64,000 bases of DNA from Paraburkholderia sabiae (GTDB taxonomy: Bacteria; Pseudomonadota; Gammaproteobacteria; Burkholderiales; Burkholderiaceae): NCBI RefSeq assembly GCF_030412785.1, contig NZ_CP125297.1, positions 186,001 to 250,000 on the forward strand. The letters are read 5' to 3'. This document shows, piece after piece, positions 30,068 to 38,392 of this stretch. The position numbers and the translations under genes were made by a program. The notes beneath the pieces are model-generated. The model made no database searches. It was not told the origin of the DNA and was given only the letters and a program-made list of their open reading frames with translations. Each line of letters opens with the position of its first letter. Within the stretch, counting starts at the first letter, position 1.

Positions 30068-30539
30068 CTTTTCCCCGCCGCGCGATCCGTCGCTTGTCTT
30101 GATGTTCCGTATTAAGTTTGCTTCCGTTGCGGCGCATCATAACTTGCTCGCGGCTCAACGAAAGATGCATGGCATAAACAAACAACAGAATGGCGGCGAA
30201 GCGCAAATCGTTAGAACGCGGGCGGATGTCTATATTCGAGGAGCTGGCTGAGGGGCAACTGTGGCAGAGACTGCTGAGAAGGTGACTGGCGTTGCACTAA
30301 CCGCGCAGGCATTTTTGAAGCTCTGAAGATGGCAGTAGCGATGCTCACCGGTATATTCGAAGGGGCACCAGGACGGATAACCCTTCAAGCGTAGTATGCA
30401 TAAGGCATGGCGCATGGCCGAACTGTCCCAGCATCGCAAGATGGCGGATTCAGATAATGTTTTGTCTGCGACGTAGCTTGAGTAGCAAAGACATTTCGAA
30501 CCAAGCTATCGTTTCACGCATCGAGTCTTGAGACCTAGA
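30068..30539. other. Divergent intergenic region
   Basis: 470 bases between the minus-strand regulator and the plus-strand rmlC-like gene. Promoters for both must lie here, but I could not assign boxes or an operator. No gene is supported. Confidence 0.45.
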
Positions 30540-31121
30540 ATGAGCACGCCCCCCCCTTCTTCCGCCCAATCCATACTTTGTCGTATTCGCCACACTAACC
30601 TCCGCGATGTGAAGATCGTCGAACCGCACATCGCTCACGATGCGCGAGGGCTGTTTTTTGATAGCTTCGACCAGGAGTGGTTTGAAGAGAATGTGGCGCG
30701 GGGGTACACCTTCGTTCAGGACCAACACATGGTTTTCGCCCACAATGTATTGACAGGACTCCACTATCAAATCCAGCACCCTCGAGGTCTGCTGCTGCGA
30801 GTGGTTAGCGGCGATGTATTCGCCGTAGCACTTGATCTCAGACGGTGGTCGGTGACGTTTGGACGTTGGGTTGGCGAGCGCATCTCTTCGGCGAACAACT
30901 GGCAGATGTGGATTCCCCCGGGGTTCGCCTATGGATTCCACGTTCGCTCAGACGTTGCGGAGGTGCTCGTCAGAGCGACATCGAAGCGTAACGCAACGTT
31001 TGAGCGCACTGTATGCTGGAACGATCCCGAAATTAATATCGCTTGGGGCATGAAATCCGAACCTCTCGTTACAGCGGCATCCGCAAACGGCGTCGGCTTT
31101 CCCGCTATCGAAGTTTATTGA
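30540..31121 (+). CDS. RmlC-like sugar-nucleotide epimerase with altered active site
   Basis: A 193-residue cupin of the dTDP-4-dehydrorhamnose 3,5-epimerase family, with HDARGLFFDSFDQEWF, LTGLHYQIQHPRGLLLRVVSGDVFAVALDLRR, WIPPGFAYGFHV and CWNDPEINIAWG. The His of GLHYQ is kept. The usual RGLHYQ arginine is Thr, PPGFAHGF is PPGFAYGF, and the segment normally LYKCTDYY (catalytic Tyr) reads VLVRATSKR. Activity may be changed or lost. The ATG at 30540 is favoured over a TTG at 30528. No other rhamnose genes are present in the window. Confidence 0.78.
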   Translation: MSTPPPSSAQSILCRIRHTNLRDVKIVEPHIAHDARGLFFDSFDQEWFEENVARGYTFVQDQHMVFAHNVLTGLHYQIQHPRGLLLRVVSGDVFAVALDLRRWSVTFGRWVGERISSANNWQMWIPPGFAYGFHVRSDVAEVLVRATSKRNATFERTVCWNDPEINIAWGMKSEPLVTAASANGVGFPAIEVY

Positions 31122-31325
31122 CGCGCTCGCTTTGAGCGACGGGCGAGGAACGGGATCCTTGCCATTGCCGGATTCCGACAGAATGAGTGACCTGTCAGAC
31201 GCAAGGTAGACAATGCGCCCTTTAACCCCGTAGAGTGGCATCCGGTATCGAAGGTCGGATTCTCTCGGTCTAAACGCCCTTCACGGCTCTTGCTGCCACA
31301 ACCCCCGTCCGTGGCCGGCTTGCTT

Positions 31326-31361
31326 CGGTCCTTCGTGCTGTCGCGAAGGACCGCTTTTTTT
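31326..31361 (+). terminator. Rho-independent terminator
   Basis: CGGTCCTTCG (31326-31335) and CGAAGGACCG (31344-31353) form a perfect 10-bp stem with an 8-base loop, followed by C and eight T residues. It is 205 bases after the rmlC-like stop and 88 bases before galU. It therefore ends the upstream transcript, or attenuates a leader read into galU. Confidence 0.88.
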
Positions 31362-31448
31362 CGTGTATCGACGGGTCTTGGCTCTCCCCACACTGATTTA
31401 CTGGTTCGACCCGCGAGGGCTCCGCTCACGATTAATTTTAAACCCATC

Positions 31449-32345
31449 ATGCTCAAAGTCACTAAGGCGGTCTTCCCAGTCGCAGGTCTTGGCACCCGCT
31501 TCCTGCCTGCCACCAAGGCCAGTCCGAAAGAGATGCTGCCCGTCGTCGACAAGCCGCTTATTCAGTATGCCGTAGAGGAAGCGATAGCTGCGGGAATCGC
31601 CGATATGATCTTCGTCACGGGTCGCAGCAAGCGCGCGATTGAAGACCATTTCGATAAGTCCTATGAAATTGAAGCGGAGCTCGAGGCGCGGGGCAAGGCG
31701 AAGCTGCTCGAGCTCGTACGCAGTATCAAGCCGAGCCATGTGGACTGCTTCTACGTGCGCCAGCCCGAAGCGCTGGGCTCGGGCCATGCCATATTGTGCG
31801 CGGAGAAGCTCGTCGGTGACAATCCTTTCGCGGTGATTCTCGCGGATGACCTGCTGCATGGTGCCCCGCCCGTCATGAAGCAGATGGTCGATGTCTTTGA
31901 TCACTATCACAGCTCTGTGATTGGCGTTGAGGAAATCGCCCCCGAGGACAGCAGGTCGTATGGCGTCATTGATGGCAAGTTGTGGGAAGACTCGATCATC
32001 AAGATGTCCGACATCGTCGAAAAGCCGCATCCGGATGTCGCTCCGTCAAATCTCGGTGTGGTCGGTCGATATGTGCTCAAGCCGCGCATCTTCGAGCATC
32101 TCCGAACCCTTAAGCCAGGCGAAAGCGGCGAACTGCAGTTGACGGACGCGATCCAAGCCCTGCTCGCAGACGAGCAGGTGCTCGCGCACAAATATCGCGG
32201 CACGCGCTTCGATTGCGGCAGCAAGCTCGGCTATCTGAAGGCGACGGTTGAGTTTGCGTTGAGCCACCCAGAGGTCGCTGCCGATTTTCGGGCATATCTG
32301 TTGGAGCAGTTCGGGTCGTCCTGTGTAGATTGCACTGAGGTTTAG
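31449..32345 (+). CDS. galU: UTP-glucose-1-phosphate uridylyltransferase
   Basis: Makes UDP-glucose from glucose-1-phosphate and UTP. 298 residues: nucleotide-binding [38 protein letters not shown] (split here only in description), [36 protein letters not shown], and the C-terminal [23 protein letters not shown]. The ATG at 31449 is fixed by alignment to the family start [13 protein letters not shown]; the upstream open frame holds the terminator. The stop TAG is formed by an IS5-family insertion. Without it the codon would be TAA, so the protein is unchanged. Confidence 0.95.
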   Translation: MLKVTKAVFPVAGLGTRFLPATKASPKEMLPVVDKPLIQYAVEEAIAAGIADMIFVTGRSKRAIEDHFDKSYEIEAELEARGKAKLLELVRSIKPSHVDCFYVRQPEALGSGHAILCAEKLVGDNPFAVILADDLLHGAPPVMKQMVDVFDHYHSSVIGVEEIAPEDSRSYGVIDGKLWEDSIIKMSDIVEKPHPDVAPSNLGVVGRYVLKPRIFEHLRTLKPGESGELQLTDAIQALLADEQVLAHKYRGTRFDCGSKLGYLKATVEFALSHPEVAADFRAYLLEQFGSSCVDCTEV

Positions 32346-32391
32346 CAGGCTGCGGAAATACACTCCAGCGGAAGTGCCGTCGCACCGTCCA

Positions 32392-32917
32392 CAGCTGATC
32401 GAACAAGGTTTCGGGTGGGCGAAGACCGTGGGGCGCATGCGCCAGGTGATGGTGCTTGCGCTTTTGCTGCGAAATGGCGTAGCCCACGCTTGAGGCAATC
32501 GTATCGGCCACCGCCGAACGCCGCCCCGAGGTGTTTTGCGCAACGTGCGGTGTGACCTTCATCTCGCGGCAGGCTTCAATGAATTCCTGCGCATCGTATC
32601 CCTTGTCTGCACCCAGCGTGATTTCTGCGGCAGGATATGTTGCAGCTTGCCTTGCATCGTTGATCATGATCTTGGCCGCCTCGCGCTCAGCATGCCCGTC
32701 AGCGCTGGTCACGCGCGCGTTGACCACCAGGCCGTGCCGATTATCGGTGAGCGTATGACCCATGTACCGCAATTCGCTGGCCGTCTTGCCTTTGCGATGG
32801 AGCCGCGCCTCAGGATCGGTCGTGGACTGGTGCGTTTCGTTGCTGCGCTTGCTGCCCTTGAAGTCGCCAGCACTGCCGCCGTCGCCGTCCTGATCGTCAC
32901 CGTCCTTGCGCACGAAG
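32392..32917 (-). pseudogene. IS5-family transposase, C-terminal part
   Basis: Reading minus from 32914: FVRKDGDDQDGDGG, DFKGSKRSNETHQSTTDPEA, RYMGHTLTDNRHGLVV (catalytic region), GADKGYDAQEFIEACREM, GYAISQQKRK. The next family segment, LIEQGFGWAKTVGRMRQVMV, is found on the plus strand at 32392-32454. It has been inverted in place, and the remaining C-terminus is gone. The N-terminal part is at 37067-37547. Confidence 0.8.
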
Positions 32918-33046
32918 ATGGTATGGACGCCTCCCTCCTGCGTCGGTGAGGAGAGGCAGCAGAAACGGCGGAGCCAGATGACCGGGCAGCGGAGTGCCAA
33001 ACTGGTGGGGTTTAAACCGACCACTGAGGGTTTAGGAGGACTCAGA

Positions 33047-34063
33047 ATGAACACTACGGCATTCGGCATCGACTTAGCAAAGCGCGTCTTCCAAATTCAT
33101 TGGGTTGACACGGAGACCGGTGAGATCGGTCGCCGGCAACTCAAGCGAGCCCAACTAAATGGGTTCTTTGCCAATCGTGCACCGGCGGTCATCGTTACGG
33201 AAGCGTGCGGCAGCGCGCATTACTGGGCCCGGCAATTGATCAGCCTCGGGCATGACGTCAGGCTCATCGCGCCGCAATTTGTCAGACCTTTCGTGAAGCG
33301 CAATAAGACCGACGCTGCCGATGCGCAAGCGATCTGGGAAGCGGCCCAACGACCCGAGATGCGGTTCGCTGCGGTAAAGAGCAAGGCCCAGCAGAGCGTG
33401 CTGACGCTACACCGCGTGCGCGAGCAACTGGTCAAGGTGCGCACGATGCAGATCAATCAGATATATGGGCTACTCTACGAATTTGGCGCGGCTGTGTCGG
33501 CGAATCGGCACAGCCTGAGCGAGGCGGCGCAAGCGCTCACGCGACTTGCCGATACGGTACCGGCGGTCGTGATTGATACGCTGCGCGAGCAATTGCGGCG
33601 TATTGACGTTCTCACGCAGGACATCGTCGAGATCGAGCGTAGGCTTGCCGCTTGGCAACGAGGCAATGAAGCGACCAGGCGCCTCATGGCGATCCCCGGT
33701 GTCGGGCTGCTCAGCGCGAGCGCAGCCGTGGCCACGATCGGTGACGGGCGCACATTTCGGTGCGCGCGCGAATTTGCCGCATTCCTAGGGCTGGTGCCGC
33801 GACAGAGCGGGACTGGCGGCCGCGTTAAGCTGCTTGGCATCAGCAAGCGAGGTGACGTTTATTTGCGCACCTTGCTGATTCACGGCGCGCGCGCCGTGCT
33901 CGCATGCAGCAAACATTTAAACGAAACGTTGCAACGCCTGCTCGCGCGACGGCCGTTCAACGTCGCGGTAGTGGCGCTCGCCAATAAAAACGCCCGCACG
34001 ATCTGGGCACTGCTTGCCCACGATCGCGTATACCAACCCGATCACACGGCGCATGCCGCGTAG
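33047..34063 (+). CDS. IS110-family transposase (element A)
   Basis: A 338-residue DEDD recombinase of the IS110/IS1111 class, which acts with a bridge (seek) RNA. RuvC-like acidic residues: D9 (GIDLAKRVF), E52 (VTEACGS), D89 and D92 (KTDAADAQAIWEAA). The C-terminal Tnp domain has AIPGVGLLSASAAVATIGDG, AAFLGLVPRQSGTGGRVKLLGISKRGDVYLRTLLIHGAR with the candidate serine in RQSGTGG. AGGAGGA precedes the ATG. The gene looks intact, though its RNA end is split. Confidence 0.93.
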   Translation: MNTTAFGIDLAKRVFQIHWVDTETGEIGRRQLKRAQLNGFFANRAPAVIVTEACGSAHYWARQLISLGHDVRLIAPQFVRPFVKRNKTDAADAQAIWEAAQRPEMRFAAVKSKAQQSVLTLHRVREQLVKVRTMQINQIYGLLYEFGAAVSANRHSLSEAAQALTRLADTVPAVVIDTLREQLRRIDVLTQDIVEIERRLAAWQRGNEATRRLMAIPGVGLLSASAAVATIGDGRTFRCAREFAAFLGLVPRQSGTGGRVKLLGISKRGDVYLRTLLIHGARAVLACSKHLNETLQRLLARRPFNVAVVALANKNARTIWALLAHDRVYQPDHTAHAA

Positions 34064-34258
34064 TTCATCACTCAGTTCACGGAGATCGGTCGCTAATAGG
34101 TTGCGCAGGTAGATGATGTACGCGTGATGGCAAAACAGGTCGGACCGCGGAGAAGCAAACCTGAACAAGAGCATGCCCTTCGAGGGCGCCACAAAGATGA
34201 GGCCTTCTCCGGCGAATTCCATCAGGGCCAGCGGACATGGCGTCCGCCTCATAGGCTG
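34064..34258 (+). ncRNA. Candidate bridge/seek RNA region of element A
   Basis: Noncoding end after the transposase. The shared core GGTCGGACC is at 34138-34146, 75 bases past the stop. ACAAGAGC (34165-34172) is the exact complement of the right target flank (37066-37073). CACAAAG (34190-34196) matches the left flank CACGAAG (32911-32917) at 6 of 7. Insertion of B at 34259 cuts off its 3' part. Confidence 0.65.
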
Positions 34259-34321
34259 ATGGTATGGACTCCCGCCCCCTTCGGGGCGACACTGATCTCA
34301 CCAATTTCCGGGAGAACATCA

Positions 34322-35335
34322 ATGCCTGCGCTCACCATTGGTCTCGATATTGCGAAGAACGTATTCCAGGTTTATGGCGTCGATCACGGTGGCAGACCTG
34401 TCATACAACGGAAGCTCCGTCGAGCGGACGTGTTGAAGTTCTTCTCAAAACTGGAACGAAGCGTGATCGGCATCGAAGCGTGTCACGGTTCGCACTTCTG
34501 GGCCCGTGAATTGACCTCACAGGGGCACACGGTGCGCCTTCTGCCAACGCAATATGTGAAACCCTTTCTGGTCGGTGGCAAGAACGATACGAATGACGCT
34601 TCGGCCATCTGCGCGGCGGTGTCACGACCTGGCATTCATCCGGTCCCGATCAAAAGCGCTGAACAGCAGTCACTGCAGTCGGTTCATCGTATGCGCGAGC
34701 GGCTCGTTCACGAGCGAACAGCGAAATCAAACCAGATACGAAGCATGTTTGCCGAAGAGGGGTTCATCTTCCCAGTGGGTATCGTTCATTTAAGACAGGG
34801 TGTCGTGGCACTCGTGAGTGATGCTGATGCCCGCATCACGATCCTGCTTCGACGGCTTGGCTCAATGTACATCGAACAGTTGGCAGCGTTACAGCGATGG
34901 ATCGACGAACTCGCTTCCGAGATTGCTGAGATATTCAAACGGAATGAAAGCTGCCAGCGCCTCGCTACCATACCCGGGATCGGACCGCTCGTAGCAACCG
35001 CATTGTTCAGCGGGGTCGGAGATCCACAGCAGTTCAGGAACGGGCGGCAGTTCGCAGCGTGGTTGGGTCTGACGCCCAGGCAGCGATCAAGCGGTGGCAA
35101 GTCAAAGCTGGGCGGCATCACAAAGCGTGGCGACACCTATCTCCGCACCCTGCTGGTCCAGGGCGCGCGCGCTGTGATGCGCTTTGTAGAACGTCGTGAC
35201 GACCGACATAGTCGCTGGATCAAAGCTGTGATGCAGCGCCGCCACGTGAGCATCGCTGCGATCGCGCTGGCGAACAAGACGGCGCGAATTGCGTGGGCAA
35301 TATTGACGAACAATGACAGCTTCAAGCTGGCGTAG
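34322..35335 (+). CDS. IS110-family transposase (element B)
   Basis: 337 residues: N-terminal DEDD block (IGLDIAKNVFQVYGVD, VIGIEACHGSHFWARELTSQGH, GGKNDTNDASAICAAVSRP) and C-terminal Tnp block (TIPGIGPLVATALFSGVGDPQQFRNGRQFAAWLGLTPRQRSSGGKSKLGGITKRGDTYLRTLLVQGARAV). The ATG follows GGGAG. Closer to C than to A or D in motif wording. Intact. Confidence 0.93.
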   Translation: MPALTIGLDIAKNVFQVYGVDHGGRPVIQRKLRRADVLKFFSKLERSVIGIEACHGSHFWARELTSQGHTVRLLPTQYVKPFLVGGKNDTNDASAICAAVSRPGIHPVPIKSAEQQSLQSVHRMRERLVHERTAKSNQIRSMFAEEGFIFPVGIVHLRQGVVALVSDADARITILLRRLGSMYIEQLAALQRWIDELASEIAEIFKRNESCQRLATIPGIGPLVATALFSGVGDPQQFRNGRQFAAWLGLTPRQRSSGGKSKLGGITKRGDTYLRTLLVQGARAVMRFVERRDDRHSRWIKAVMQRRHVSIAAIALANKTARIAWAILTNNDSFKLA

Positions 35336-35583
35336 CTCGCTTGTAACGCATCGAAGTAACTTCACTCCATCAACGATTGCGCAAGAAGTGGCAAGCATGG
35401 CGAACCGGTCGGACCGGCGCTTGTAGATCCTGATATATCCGGCGGCTGCATCAAGAAGCCAGGAGGCCGATGAGGGACAAGCGCGCAAACTTCCATGATG
35501 GCTCGTGCCGATGGCCGGCACACAAAAAGCCGAATGTACGGACGCAGTCGAGACCTTCAAAATGCACACCGATCTTGCTCATA
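35336..35583 (+). ncRNA. Candidate bridge/seek RNA region of element B
   Basis: Core GGTCGGACC at 35407-35415, 72 bases past the stop. After CCTGA, TATATCCG (35434-35441) is the exact complement of the right flank CGGATATA (35600-35607). AGGCCGATG (35464-35472) matches the left junction AGGCTGATG (34253-34261) at 8 of 9, where ATG is the element's own first bases. Confidence 0.7.
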
Positions 35584-35711
35584 GGCGGGAGTCCATGTAC
35601 GGATATAGTGGAATGGCCTCGTCCCACCTCCGATGCGTGAACGCAAACGATCGCCATCAGAGGGTATGGCAGTATGAGCACTCCCTGATCCACGTATGAG
35701 CGGAGGCCGTC

Positions 35712-36728
35712 ATGAGCGTCTCGTTGCTGAGCATCGATCTGGCAAAAAACATCTTCCAGTTGTACGGCGTCGACGAGCGAGGCCACCCAGTGTTGAGCCG
35801 ACGAGTCAGCCGCAGCAAGCTCCTCGAAGTAGTCGTTGCTCTGCCCTGTTGCCGGATCGTGATGGAAGCTTGTGGTGGGGCGCACTACTGGGCTCGCCGC
35901 TTCTCGGCGATGGGGCATCACGTGCAGATCATCGCTCCGCGATTCGTCAAGCCGTTCGTAAAATCCCAGAAGAATGACCGCAACGATGCGGAGGCGATCG
36001 TCGAAGCTGCGTCCCGCCCGACCATGCGCTACGTCGCAGTCAACAGCGTTGAGCAGCAAGATATCCAGTCCATGCATCGCGTCCGCAGTCTGTTGATGCG
36101 AGACCGCATCGCACAAATCAATCAGATTCGAGGCCTGCTGGCTGAATACGGTGTGGTCATTGCCCAAACACCTCTAAAAATAAGGACGCAACTCCCCGCG
36201 ATTATCGACGACGAATGCAACGAGCTGACAGGGTTGACTCGGTCAATGATGCGAGATATGTACGAGAGACTCGTCCTGCTGGATAAGCAGATCGCCCGGT
36301 ACGATGAGTTGATTCATCACGTGCACAGGGCATCGCCTGCAAGCCAGCGCCTGGAAAAGATTCGTGGGGTCGGGCCGATGATCGCAACCGCCGTCATCGC
36401 CGCTGCGGGAAGCGCCTCCGAGTTCTCAAATGGTCGGCAGTTCGCGGCGTGGCGGGGTTTGACGCCACGCCAGCACTCCTCAGGCGGCAAGGATCGTCTG
36501 TTCGGTATCACCAAGCGCGGGAACGGCTACCTGCGAATGCTGCTAGTACACGGTGCGAGATCCGTGGTACAGCAGGCGATAAAGCATACGGATACGCTGT
36601 CTCGATGGATACTTGAGGTGCAGGCGAGACGGGGAACAAACATCGCGGTCGTAGCGCTTGCCAACAAGATTGCCAGGACGATCTGGGTATTGCTCGCACG
36701 CGGTGTAGAGTACGTATCGCCGATATGA
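35712..36728 (+). CDS. IS110-family transposase (element C)
   Basis: 338 residues with the DEDD block (LLSIDLAKNIFQLYGVDERG, IVMEACGGAHYWARRF, QKNDRNDAEAIVEAASRP) and Tnp block (KIRGVGPMIATAVIAAAGSASEFSNGRQFAAWRGLTPRQHSSGGKDRLFGITKRGNGYLRMLLVHGARSVV). CGGAGG precedes the ATG. The second D-to-N-like context KNDRNDAEA keeps both acidic residues. Intact. Confidence 0.93.
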   Translation: MSVSLLSIDLAKNIFQLYGVDERGHPVLSRRVSRSKLLEVVVALPCCRIVMEACGGAHYWARRFSAMGHHVQIIAPRFVKPFVKSQKNDRNDAEAIVEAASRPTMRYVAVNSVEQQDIQSMHRVRSLLMRDRIAQINQIRGLLAEYGVVIAQTPLKIRTQLPAIIDDECNELTGLTRSMMRDMYERLVLLDKQIARYDELIHHVHRASPASQRLEKIRGVGPMIATAVIAAAGSASEFSNGRQFAAWRGLTPRQHSSGGKDRLFGITKRGNGYLRMLLVHGARSVVQQAIKHTDTLSRWILEVQARRGTNIAVVALANKIARTIWVLLARGVEYVSPI

Positions 36729-36979
36729 GCGGAGTGTCGGTCGGATAGTAGCAGTGGTTTTACCTCTTCACTGGTTGCACAAGTAATCTGATTCAATGGC
36801 TAACAGGTCGGACCGTCGGTGACAAAACCTGCGCAGTCTTAGGGCTCTCAAAGCCGTGGATATAAGTAGGAGTCGCCGGGCGAAATCCATTGGGGCCGGG
36901 CACACGCGTGCCACAGAAAGGCCGAATGTATATATGCAATCCAGTACCTGCTCGCCGTAGAACAGATTGTTTGGCAAAC
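36729..36979 (+). ncRNA. Candidate bridge/seek RNA region of element C
   Basis: Core GGTCGGACC at 36806-36814, 78 bases past the stop. GGATATA (36858-36864) equals the left flank at 35601-35607. GCAGTCTTA (36833-36841) pairs with the right flank TAAGTCTGC (36996-37004) at 8 of 9. The conserved GCGAAATCCATTGGGGCC-type segment follows near 36880. Confidence 0.7.
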
Positions 36980-37066
36980 GGGACGAGGCCATGTATAAGT
37001 CTGCAGCCTGACCTCTACACCGTCACACTCAACATCACCTGGCAAACCGGGAGGCGTCCATATAAG

Positions 37067-37547
37067 CTCTTGTGTCCCGCCCACGCCTGGATCAGCGTGC
37101 CGTCTACGCTGAAGTGCTCGCCCGAGAGCAGATCCTTCTTCTGAGCGATGGCCACCACTTCGTTGAAGAATTCGATCACGGCATCGTGATTGATCAACCG
37201 CTCGCGGTTCTTCGTGAAGACCGTGGGCACCCACACCAAGTCATCCATTGCCAGGCCGATGAACCAACGAAACAGGAGGTTGTATTGCACCTGCTCCATG
37301 AATTGCCGCTCCGAGCGGATGCTGTAGAAAACCTAGATTAGCATCGCCCACAGCAACTTCTCGGGCGCGATGCTTGGGCGCCCACCCTGATGTCGGCTTC
37401 GTACATTCCGGCAAACAGCCCATCCATCTTCGCAAGTGCTTCGTTCGCCATGACGGGAATCGAACGCACGGGATCCGACGCGGGAACGAACTCATCAAGC
37501 TTGCGAAACGAGAACAGACTCTCCGTGAAGGTGTCGGCGCCGCGCAT
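37067..37547 (-). pseudogene. IS5-family transposase, N-terminal part
   Basis: From 37547: MRGADTFTESLFSFRKLDEF, SIPVMANEALAKMDGLFAGMYEADI, then a frame loss near 37375 and a stop near 37335. It continues YSIRSERQFMEQVQYNLLFRWFIGLAMDD, TVFTKNRERLINHDAVIEFF, and ends GTLIQAWAGHKS exactly at the junction with element A. The next residues are at 32914. The C-terminal part is also damaged. Confidence 0.82.
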
Positions 37548-37636
37548 GATTTCCAGAGGGCAAGTAAGGTCTTTTTATCAACGCTTCAGGCGCGCTGCGC
37601 GATGACGGGCGCCGTCGGTATTTCAGCAACCTGTTA

Positions 37637-37883
37637 AGCATCACCAATTTGCGGCTTAAGAGATCGGCAGGCTCATGAGACGGACCCTTGTAATGCGGTA
37701 CCCAACCCGCGCATATCAGAGTGATCCACCGTCGAAATTGCTGCCACGTCGCCCCCAGGAAACTGACCGAATTACATATGTGAGAAGTAATCTTTGAGGG
37801 GTTGCTTTCACGGAAGTCATATCAGATAACTATTCTTCCTTTAACAAGGATTGACATAAAGCGAATTAGCAACATTTCATTAG
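37637..37883. other. Intergenic stretch right of the IS5 remnant
   Basis: About 250 bases, AT-rich towards 37850-37890, with a small palindrome TTAGTTATACTAA at about 37880. It would have followed galU directly before the IS5 insertion. No gene is seen. Confidence 0.4.
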
Positions 37884-38382
37884 TTATACTAACGACGTGA
37901 ATAGAATGGATAGTTGCGCACCGATAAACCAGTTGTAACGCGCAATTATTCTTGCAGCGGCATCACGAACACTCGACAAGCTCATGTGCCCCGTAGCCAA
38001 TGTTCCCTCTGCTGCGACGAAGGCGGGCCAATCCTTATGAGCAACCACTTCGCTCAATCGTGCTGACGAAATGAGTTCGTCCCACGTTTTGCGCAGCAAG
38101 GCTGCAATCCACCACGGCACTTTATTCGTCAGATCCCGGATGAACGCAGGTACTCATCGATTTGATAACGTTCGCGAGGGTCCGAATCGTAACTGCTGAT
38201 TCTGACGGGCAACTTCCCTGCATTGGACGACAGGTGAGATCCGTTGTCACCGATCATCGCGAATTTCTCCGCCAGTCGGTCAGCGGCACCCGCGAGAACG
38301 GTTCCGTTGGACACCTCACAAACGTGCAGACGCCCCTGAATGCCTCTTGGATCAAGAGCAACTGGATTTCGGCATCGGTCAT
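37884..38382 (-). pseudogene. Broken gene downstream of abiEii, unknown family
   Basis: An ATG at 38382, 10 bases after the abiEii stop, opens MTDAEIQLLLIQEAFRGVCTF. Sense then continues in a second frame (LAGAADRLAEKFAMIGDNGSHLSSNAGK, DPRERYQIDEYLRSSGI) and a third (VPWWIAALLRKTWDELISSARLSEVV ... LFTSLV). Two frameshifts are therefore needed. The combined product would be about 165 residues. I do not recognise the family; it may be an immunity or accessory gene transcribed with abiE. Two separate small genes is a less likely reading. Confidence 0.5.
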
Positions 38383-38392
38383 GGTCGGCCCT

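Larger units (their letters stand above)
34259..35598 (+). mobile_element. IS110/IS1111-type element B
   Basis: 1340 bp, with perfect 13-bp subterminal repeats ATGGACTCCCGCC (34264-34276) and its complement (35584-35596), 5 and 2 bases from the ends. It is inserted in the 3' noncoding end of element A. It has an intact transposase and a long 3' noncoding end. Confidence 0.87.
35608..36994 (+). mobile_element. IS110/IS1111-type element C
   Basis: 1387 bp with perfect 13-bp subterminal repeats ATGGCCTCGTCCC (35613-35625) and its complement (36980-36992). ATA is present at both flanks (35605-35607, 36995-36997). It lies 9 bases right of element B, within the same noncoding end of element A. Confidence 0.86.
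32918..37063 (+). mobile_element. IS110/IS1111-type element A, interrupted by B and C
   Basis: Subterminal inverted repeats ATGGACGCCTCCC (32923-32935) and its exact complement at 37049-37061 lie 5 and 2 bases from the ends, the IS1111-group pattern. AAG is present at both flanks (32915-32917, 37064-37066), inside the IS5 transposase. B and C sit in its 3' noncoding end, so A proper is 32918-34258, 35599-35607 and 36998-37063, about 1.4 kb. The right-end sequence aligns with the right end of element D. Confidence 0.85.
32345..37633 (-). mobile_element. IS5-family remnant carrying nested IS110-type elements
   Basis: Terminal inverted repeats at 32345-32360 and 37618-37633 match at 13 of 16 positions (GCAGGCTGCGGAAATA against ACAGGTTGCTGAAATA). 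A TTA repeat flanks them (32342-32344, 37634-37636). The transposase runs on the minus strand and is split at 32914-37067 by element A. It has several further lesions and is inactive. Confidence 0.75.

Noticed and set aside
37851..37890. TTGACA and TATACT as a promoter
   Set aside because: The spacing is 28 bases, too long for a standard sigma-70 promoter.
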